Made by a program: the position numbers and the translations under genes. The notes beneath the pieces are model-generated. The model was not told where the DNA came from, searched no databases, and saw nothing but the letters and a program-made list of their open reading frames with translations. This document shows, one piece after another, positions 1-3,189 of a DNA stretch of 5,049 nucleotides (position 1 is its first letter; every line of letters starts with the position of its first letter). This DNA comes from Pseudomonadota bacterium (lineage in GTDB: Bacteria > Desulfobacterota > Desulfobacteria > Desulfobacterales > ETH-SRB1): assembly GCA_018897415.1 (NCBI GenBank), contig JAHIKR010000257.1, forward strand, positions 1 through 5,049, written 5' to 3'.

Positions 1-144
1 GACTAAAAGCCATTATAACATATTGAGATTACGATCAAAGTTGGTAATAGTTATTTCTTATGATTTGAGAATTGAATTGAAGAAATACGGGCTAAAAGTG
101 TCCATTCAGAACTAAATGGCCGGAAATGAGCCACTTATTTATTA

Positions 145-168
145 CCTGAACAGAAAGTCATGTTCAGG
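145..168. repeat. Perfect 8-bp hairpin
   Basis: CCTGAACA (145-152) is the exact reverse complement of TGTTCAGG (161-168), with an 8-base loop. No T-tract follows on either strand, so a classical intrinsic terminator is not supported. It could be an operator or a small structured repeat. No gene beside it allows a choice. Confidence 0.4.
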
Positions 169-285
169 CAAAAATCCGAATACCCGCCTGCCATGCAACA
201 TGATCATGGACAGAATAATAACCTGGGCATAGTGTATACTTTTCGTGACCGCGATGAATCCCAGCACAGGCATTGCGGGCAGGTC

Positions 286-304
286 GAAATTCGAAATTCG
301 AAAC
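286..304 (+). repeat. Heptamer array (GAAATTC type), copy A
   Basis: Two exact copies of GAAATTC (286-292, 293-299) are followed by GAAAC (300-304). The same heptamer family, also ending in GAAAC, lies on the minus strand at 529-497. The two arrays therefore face each other across about 190 bp. Confidence 0.6.
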
Positions 305-319
305 CCTGGCCCAGACCGT

Positions 320-337
320 GTCTACAGATTAGTAGAC
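320..337. repeat. Perfect 6-bp hairpin
   Basis: GTCTAC (320-325) pairs exactly with GTAGAC (332-337) around a 6-base loop. It is too short to assign a function. Confidence 0.25.
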
Positions 338-372
338 TGATTCCCTGGCTTAAACCGTAAAGTGCGGTACAT

Positions 373-406
373 ACCAGGGCGGGATAGCACGTAGCACCAG
401 GGCGGG
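373..406 (+). repeat. Direct repeat ACCAGGGCGGG, two copies
   Basis: ACCAGGGCGGG occurs at 373-383 and again at 396-406, start to start 23 bp. The GC-rich unit stands out from its AT-rich surroundings. It may be part of a dispersed intergenic repeat. No binding protein can be inferred. Confidence 0.45.
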
Positions 407-407
407 C

Positions 408-528
408 AAATTCGAATATCAAATGACAAAATAAGACAAACTAAAACATTGGAAATCGGTAGTTTTTGTCATTGGAGCATTTGTATTTTTGTCATTGTTT
501 CGTATTTCGTGCTTCGGATTTCGAATTT
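408..528. repeat. Imperfect long inverted repeat, ~120 bp
   Basis: The ends are exact complements: AAATTCGAA (408-416) and TTCGAATTT (520-528). Inside, ATGACAAAA (423-431) can pair with TTTTGTCAT at either 464-472 or 487-495. The block could fold into a long, interrupted, AT-rich stem with alternative pairings. It resembles dispersed intergenic repeats more than a gene, and no coding or known RNA family is recognised. Confidence 0.5.
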
Positions 529-529
529 C
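502..529 (-). repeat. Heptamer array (GAAATNC type), copy B
   Basis: Read on the minus strand, four consecutive 7-base units run from 529 to 502 (GAAATTC, GAAATCC, GAAGCAC, GAAATAC), followed by GAAAC to 497. The array is the inverted, more degenerate counterpart of the one at 286-304, and it lies directly downstream of the activator's terminal hairpin. Confidence 0.6.
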
Positions 530-558
530 TGACCGAAAAATAGGAGGTTTTCGGTCAG
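529..558 (-). terminator. Perfect 11-bp hairpin just past the activator stop
   Basis: CTGACCGAAAA (529-539) and TTTTCGGTCAG (548-558) are exact reverse complements around an 8-base loop. The hairpin begins 4 bases after the activator's TAA. Its placement suggests transcription termination or protection of the transcript's 3' end. In the minus direction the following bases are A/T-mixed, with no run of T, so it is not a textbook intrinsic terminator. Confidence 0.45.
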
Positions 559-562
559 CTGG

Positions 563-2020
563 TTATTTATATCTGCTTATTCCCCGGAGAGATGGATTAT
601 CGGCTATCTTCTTTTTCAGGGTGGATCTGGAGATTCCCAGTATTTTAGCGGAACGGGTTCGATTACCTTTTTCTTGCTTGAGCACTTTTTTAATGTGAGC
701 TATTTCCAACTCTTTCAGTGTCATGCTGTCTGAAAGCTGAATGTCGTTTATGTGAGGTTGAGCCGCTGAAGGTCGCTCCGATCCTTTTTGGCGGGTCATC
801 TCCTGTGGAAGGTGTCGGGGAGTAATCTCTTTATCCGGCCCGGAAAAAACAATGGCTCTTTCAACCATATTATACAGCTCCCTGACATTGCCGGGCCATT
901 CATATTGTTGAAGAATATTCATAGCGTCAGTGGAAAATGACTTCTCAGGGATCTCTGTTAACGAAGATTGAGACAGAAAATACTCGGCCAGCAGGGGAAT
1001 GTCGTCCCTGCGATTTCTCAGCGGGGGAACCTTGATCTCGAAAACATTGAGTCTGTAGAAAAGATCCAGCCTGAACCTGCCTTTTTCTATTTCCTTTTCA
1101 AGATCATGATTAGTTGCTGCAATAATCCTGACATTTGCCTTTCTTTCTTTTGTTTCCCCGAGCCGCCGGAATAAACCCGAGTCCAGCAAGGCCAGGATTT
1201 TAGCTTGCACCGCCAGGTTCATATCGCCTATCTCATCCACAAACAGGGTGCCTTTTTCGGCAACCTCAACCAGGCCCTTTTTATCTCTAATTGCCCCTGT
1301 GAAGGCACCTTTTGTATGTCCAAAAAGCTCGCTTTCCAGAAGACTCTCCTGCAAACTGGGGCAATTAATCTGAACAAAGGGTTCTGATGCCAGCTTACCT
1401 TCCCAGTGTATTGCTTCAGCTACCAACTGCTTTCCTGCTCCACTTTCTCCTGTAATTAATATAGGTACTGCTGAGTCTTTGACCATATCGATCCTGGATA
1501 GAACTTCTTTTATCAGACCGCTATTGCCGATTATTTCTCTGGTTCTGCTTCGCCCTGGCGCAATTCTTCGGTGATATTCCCTGATATTGTCCAGGCTGTT
1601 AAGCGAAGCATTCAGTTCGCTTTCCAGACCCTTCATCTTAAGAAGGCTTGTTATATGGGCTTTGAGTATTGGTTCATCAATTGGTTTGGTTATAAAGCCG
1701 TCAACGCCGGCTTCAATGGCTTTCACATTGTTCTCACGGTCATAATATGCGGTAATTGCCACAACAGGAATCTTGAAGGTGTTTGGATTAGACTTCAATC
1801 TCCGGGTTACTTCGAATCCGTCCATGCCCGGCATCATCAGGTCAAGAAAAATAATGTCAGGAGTAGATTTGGCAACTTCTTTCAATGCCTCTGATCCTTC
1901 CCTGGCCTTACGTGGATAAAAACCAAGCGTGACAAGATAAGCTTCAAGTGTAGTTAGATTGGCTTCATTATCATCAACTATGAGTATATCGGGCTGTTTT
2001 TTTATTTGTTTATCTTCCAT
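563..2020 (-). CDS. NtrC-family sigma-54-dependent response regulator
   Basis: Cytoplasmic transcription activator that opens sigma-54 RNA polymerase promoters when its receiver is phosphorylated. Counting from ATG 2020 (485 residues), the receiver spans about 10-120, with acidic D16/D17, phosphoacceptor D60, T90 and K112. The AAA+ domain spans about 163-395, with Walker A GESGAGK (191-197), the sigma-54 contact loop GAFTGA (238-243), Walker B D262-E263 and WPGNVREL (375-382). A Fis-type helix-turn-helix (450-472) ends the protein. All key residues are present and the length is normal for NtrC proteins, so it should be functional. Neither possible start has a clear Shine-Dalgarno. GTG at 2029 would add three residues but lies in a repeat edge, so I prefer ATG 2020. 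It is the likely output of the kinase genes upstream, although the nuclease cassette separates them. The target genes are unknown and no sigma-54 promoter was seen here. Confidence 0.96.
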   Translation of the reverse strand: MEDKQIKKQPDILIVDDNEANLTTLEAYLVTLGFYPRKAREGSEALKEVAKSTPDIIFLDLMMPGMDGFEVTRRLKSNPNTFKIPVVAITAYYDRENNVKAIEAGVDGFITKPIDEPILKAHITSLLKMKGLESELNASLNSLDNIREYHRRIAPGRSRTREIIGNSGLIKEVLSRIDMVKDSAVPILITGESGAGKQLVAEAIHWEGKLASEPFVQINCPSLQESLLESELFGHTKGAFTGAIRDKKGLVEVAEKGTLFVDEIGDMNLAVQAKILALLDSGLFRRLGETKERKANVRIIAATNHDLEKEIEKGRFRLDLFYRLNVFEIKVPPLRNRRDDIPLLAEYFLSQSSLTEIPEKSFSTDAMNILQQYEWPGNVRELYNMVERAIVFSGPDKEITPRHLPQEMTRQKGSERPSAAQPHINDIQLSDSMTLKELEIAHIKKVLKQEKGNRTRSAKILGISRSTLKKKIADNPSLRGISRYK

Positions 2021-2069
2021 AATTTTCACAGTGGTCGGGGATCAATGCCCGCGCTAATTTATTCGTAGC

Positions 2070-2109
2070 GTCATTCCGGTTCCACTTCTCTCATTCCAAT
2101 TCTATTTCT
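2070..2109 (+). repeat. Left period-20 partial units
   Basis: GTCATTCCGG begins at 2070. A degenerate copy (CTCATTCCAA) begins at 2090, and the 27-bp repeat begins with GTCATTCCGG at 2110, giving exact 20-bp spacing. The second half of each unit is pyrimidine-rich. This mirrors the right-hand units. Confidence 0.6.
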
Positions 2110-2136
2110 GTCATTCCGGCGAAAGCCGGAATCCAG
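2110..2136 (+). repeat. 27-bp inverted repeat, left copy (REP-like hairpin)
   Basis: This copy is the exact reverse complement of 2460-2486. Each copy is itself a hairpin: here ATTCCGGC (2113-2120) and GCCGGAAT (2125-2132) enclose GAAA. Such palindromes are common dispersed intergenic repeats in many proteobacterial-type genomes. The nuclease's TGA stop (2139-2137) abuts this repeat with no gap, so the gene ends exactly at the repeat boundary. Confidence 0.9.
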
Positions 2137-2427
2137 TCAAATAATCGTATTGTATAAATCCTGCCAATTCGGATTACTGCTTTCAATCAATTCCAGTTTC
2201 CATTTTCGCTTCCATTCTTTCAATCGTTTCTCCCGCTTAATAGCGGATTCCATACTCTCGTGTACTTCATACCAAACCAGTTGATGAACACCGTAACGTT
2301 TGGTAAAACCTTCCACCATATTGTTTTTGTGCTTCCATATCCTCTTGACGAGGTCTGAAGTCACTCCGATATAGAGGGTACGATTTCGTTTGCTTGCCAA
2401 AATATAAACCACTGGCTGTTTGTTCAC
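2137..2427 (-). CDS. Small GIY-YIG domain nuclease
   Basis: Single-domain member of the GIY-YIG superfamily (UvrC N-terminal/YhbQ-like), whose members cut DNA using a Tyr-Arg-Glu active site. With GTG 2427 as start it has 96 residues: V-Y-I at 7-9, Y-I-G at 19-21, R29 in the D-L-V-K-R-I helix, H33, E66 in A-I-K-R-E-K, and the terminal N-P-x-W-x-D-L motif (85-91). All expected catalytic residues are present. GTG 2427 is preferred because GGGGGAGG lies 5 bases upstream. A longer frame opens at 2526, but its first 33 residues merely translate the flanking repeat. The gene is enclosed by perfect inverted repeats and breaks an otherwise signalling operon, so it probably belongs to a mobile or repeat-associated unit. 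The in-cell substrate is unknown. A role in moving or maintaining the repeats is inference. Confidence 0.92.
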   Translation of the reverse strand: MNKQPVVYILASKRNRTLYIGVTSDLVKRIWKHKNNMVEGFTKRYGVHQLVWYEVHESMESAIKREKRLKEWKRKWKLELIESSNPNWQDLYNTII

Positions 2428-2431
2428 TGAT

Positions 2432-2457
2432 GCCTCCCCCTGATCGGGGTCCGGGGG
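2432..2457 (-). promoter_or_regulatory. Nuclease ribosome binding site, possibly sequestered
   Basis: The Shine-Dalgarno GGGGGAGG (minus strand, 2440-2433) is 5 bases upstream of the GTG. Its G-run can pair with C-runs just upstream on the same transcript (minus 2457-2453 or 2449-2446), which would hide it in a short hairpin. The 27-bp repeat hairpin, with a GAAA tetraloop in this transcript, lies immediately upstream as well. This suggests low or conditional translation. The pairing is seen in sequence; regulation is inferred. Confidence 0.45.
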
Positions 2458-2459
2458 CT

Positions 2460-2486
2460 CTGGATTCCGGCTTTCGCCGGAATGAC
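2460..2486 (-). repeat. 27-bp inverted repeat, right copy (REP-like hairpin)
   Basis: This copy is identical, on the minus strand, to 2110-2136. The hairpin arms are ATTCCGGC (2464-2471) and GCCGGAAT (2476-2483). In the minus-strand transcript it forms a C(GAAA)G-closed hairpin in the 5' leader of the nuclease gene, 33 bases upstream of the start codon. Confidence 0.9.
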
Positions 2487-2516
2487 GAACGAGAAACCGG
2501 AATGACGAACGAGAAA
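2477..2516 (-). repeat. Right period-20 tandem repeat, two exact copies
   Basis: A 20-bp unit occurs twice without a gap (2477-2496 and 2497-2516), and the first copy shares its CCGGAATGAC with the 27-bp repeat. On the minus strand the unit reads as a pyrimidine-rich tract followed by GTCATTCCGG, the same register as the left-hand units but inverted. Confidence 0.8.
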
Positions 2517-2518
2517 CC

Positions 2519-2580
2519 CTGACCACTGACCACTGACCTCTGATCTCTGATCTCTGACCTCTGCTCCCTATCCCCTGCTT
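2519..2580 (-). repeat. Period-7 array adjoining the REC-HisKA stop codon
   Basis: On the plus strand about nine consecutive 7-base units all begin with CT: CTGACCA twice, CTGACCT, CTGATCT twice, CTGACCT, then three more degenerate units ending at 2580. The array stops exactly at the stop codon (2581-2583) of the REC-HisKA gene. Replication slippage or recombination could change its length. It carries no gene. Confidence 0.8.
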
Positions 2581-3189
2581 TCAATCAGCAAGCTCATTAA
2601 TCCGCTTGAGAAGCTCCTGGCCGCTGTTTGAGATTATTTGGGCAAACTCCTTCTGTTTTTCAGTCAGGGTTCCGTAAAACGGTTTTTGAATCAGATCAGC
2701 CATGCCGATAATGCTGTTTAACGGCGAGCGAAGTTCATGGGCTATCTTAGGGGACAGCTTAGAGTTTAAGGCATTTGCTCCTCCGCTTTGATCAATAAAC
2801 CGTTTTATCCTCAGCATGACCTTGACTCGCGTTATCAACTCAAGGTTATCGACCGGCTGCACAAGATAATCGTCCGCACCGAGTTCCAATCCCCTGATCT
2901 TGCTTTTTAGATCATCAACAGATGCCGTCAAAAAGATTATTGGAATACGCTTTGTGAGTTCATCTTCTTTCAAAATTTTACAAACCTGGAAGCCGTCCAT
3001 TTTGGGCATGTGAATATCAAGCAGTATAACATCAGGCGCTTTTTCTTTGACAGCGATCAGACATTCTTCACCATCATAGGCTCTTATTACCTCACAACCG
3101 ATATGGTATTTTAGTATATCGCATACCATAAGAGATACGTCTTTATTGTCTTCAACTACCAATATCTTAGCTGACCTTAGTTCAACCAT
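2581..3189 (-). CDS. REC-HisKA protein lacking an ATPase domain
   Basis: A 202-residue cytoplasmic signalling protein. The receiver spans about 6-127, with acidic E13/D14, phosphoacceptor D58 and T88. The usual receiver lysine is replaced by Q111 (D-Y-L-V-Q-P). A short linker leads to a HisKA dimerisation/phosphoacceptor domain (about 144-202) with H151 in H-E-L-R-S-P-L-N and a second helix ending I-N-E-L-A-D at the stop. The neighbouring kinase continues at the same point (I-N-D-I-L-D-L-S-K) into HATPase_c, which is absent here. It cannot autophosphorylate alone. It may pass phosphate between receivers or pair with another kinase, or it may be a hybrid kinase truncated by the repeats that begin at its stop codon. 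ATG 3189 overlaps the upstream kinase by 13 bp with GAGGAAGG 7 bases before it, so coupled translation is likely. Confidence 0.93.
   Translation of the reverse strand: MVELRSAKILVVEDNKDVSLMVCDILKYHIGCEVIRAYDGEECLIAVKEKAPDVILLDIHMPKMDGFQVCKILKEDELTKRIPIIFLTASVDDLKSKIRGLELGADDYLVQPVDNLELITRVKVMLRIKRFIDQSGGANALNSKLSPKIAHELRSPLNSIIGMADLIQKPFYGTLTEKQKEFAQIISNSGQELLKRINELAD

Larger units (their letters stand above)
1..528. other. Intergenic, repeat-rich region without a convincing gene
   Basis: I see no supportable coding region here. The two open frames (160-360 plus, 204-422 minus) lack convincing ribosome binding sites, match no family I recognise, and are partly translations of repeats. The first ~130 bases are AT-rich and featureless. 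The rest holds an 8-bp hairpin (145-168), a 10-bp palindrome (199-208), a 6-bp hairpin (320-337), two facing heptamer arrays (286-304 and 502-529), an 11-bp direct repeat (373-383 and 396-406) and an imperfect inverted-repeat block (408-528). This looks like dispersed intergenic repeat DNA downstream of the minus-strand operon. A very small gene or an RNA cannot be excluded. Confidence 0.6.
2029..2528. mobile_element. Putative GIY-YIG cassette with nested inverted repeats
   Basis: The block is symmetric around the nuclease gene. From inside out there is a perfect 27-bp inverted repeat (2110-2136 / 2460-2486), then partial units spaced 20 bp starting with GTCATTCC (left 2070-2109, right 2487-2516 on the opposite strand), then an 11-of-12 inverted match (2029-2040 / 2517-2528). 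There is no transposase and no target-site duplication that I can see, so mobility is inferred from symmetry and from the nuclease. The outermost match may be coincidental, because its sequence is also a unit of the neighbouring period-7 array. The inner limits 2110-2486 are the safest. Confidence 0.5.

Noticed and set aside
160..360. Plus-strand open frame of 66 residues
   Set aside because: It has no convincing ribosome binding site or recognisable domain, and part of it translates the heptamer array at 286-304.
204..422. Minus-strand open frame of 72 residues
   Set aside because: Its composition is unlike a normal protein, it is built over the ACCAGGGCGGG and heptamer repeats, and it resembles no family.
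968..1894. Plus-strand open frames opposite the sigma-54 activator
   Set aside because: They are antisense shadows of a fully conserved NtrC-family gene with intact motifs.
2021..2069. Separate promoter for the sigma-54 activator
   Set aside because: I found no convincing -35/-10 or -24/-12 pair upstream of the start. The best -35-like match would place its -10 on the start codon.
2428..2526. Longer N-terminus for the GIY-YIG protein starting at 2526
   Set aside because: The extra 33 residues translate the inverted repeat. GTG 2427 has a good Shine-Dalgarno and gives the usual family length.
2519..2580. CRISPR-like array
   Set aside because: The units are contiguous 7-mers with no spacers, so this is a simple tandem repeat.
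2267..2584. Minus-strand open frame of 105 residues overlapping the nuclease
   Set aside because: Its N-terminal half is a translation of the period-7 and period-20 repeats, and the rest is out of frame with the clear GIY-YIG gene.
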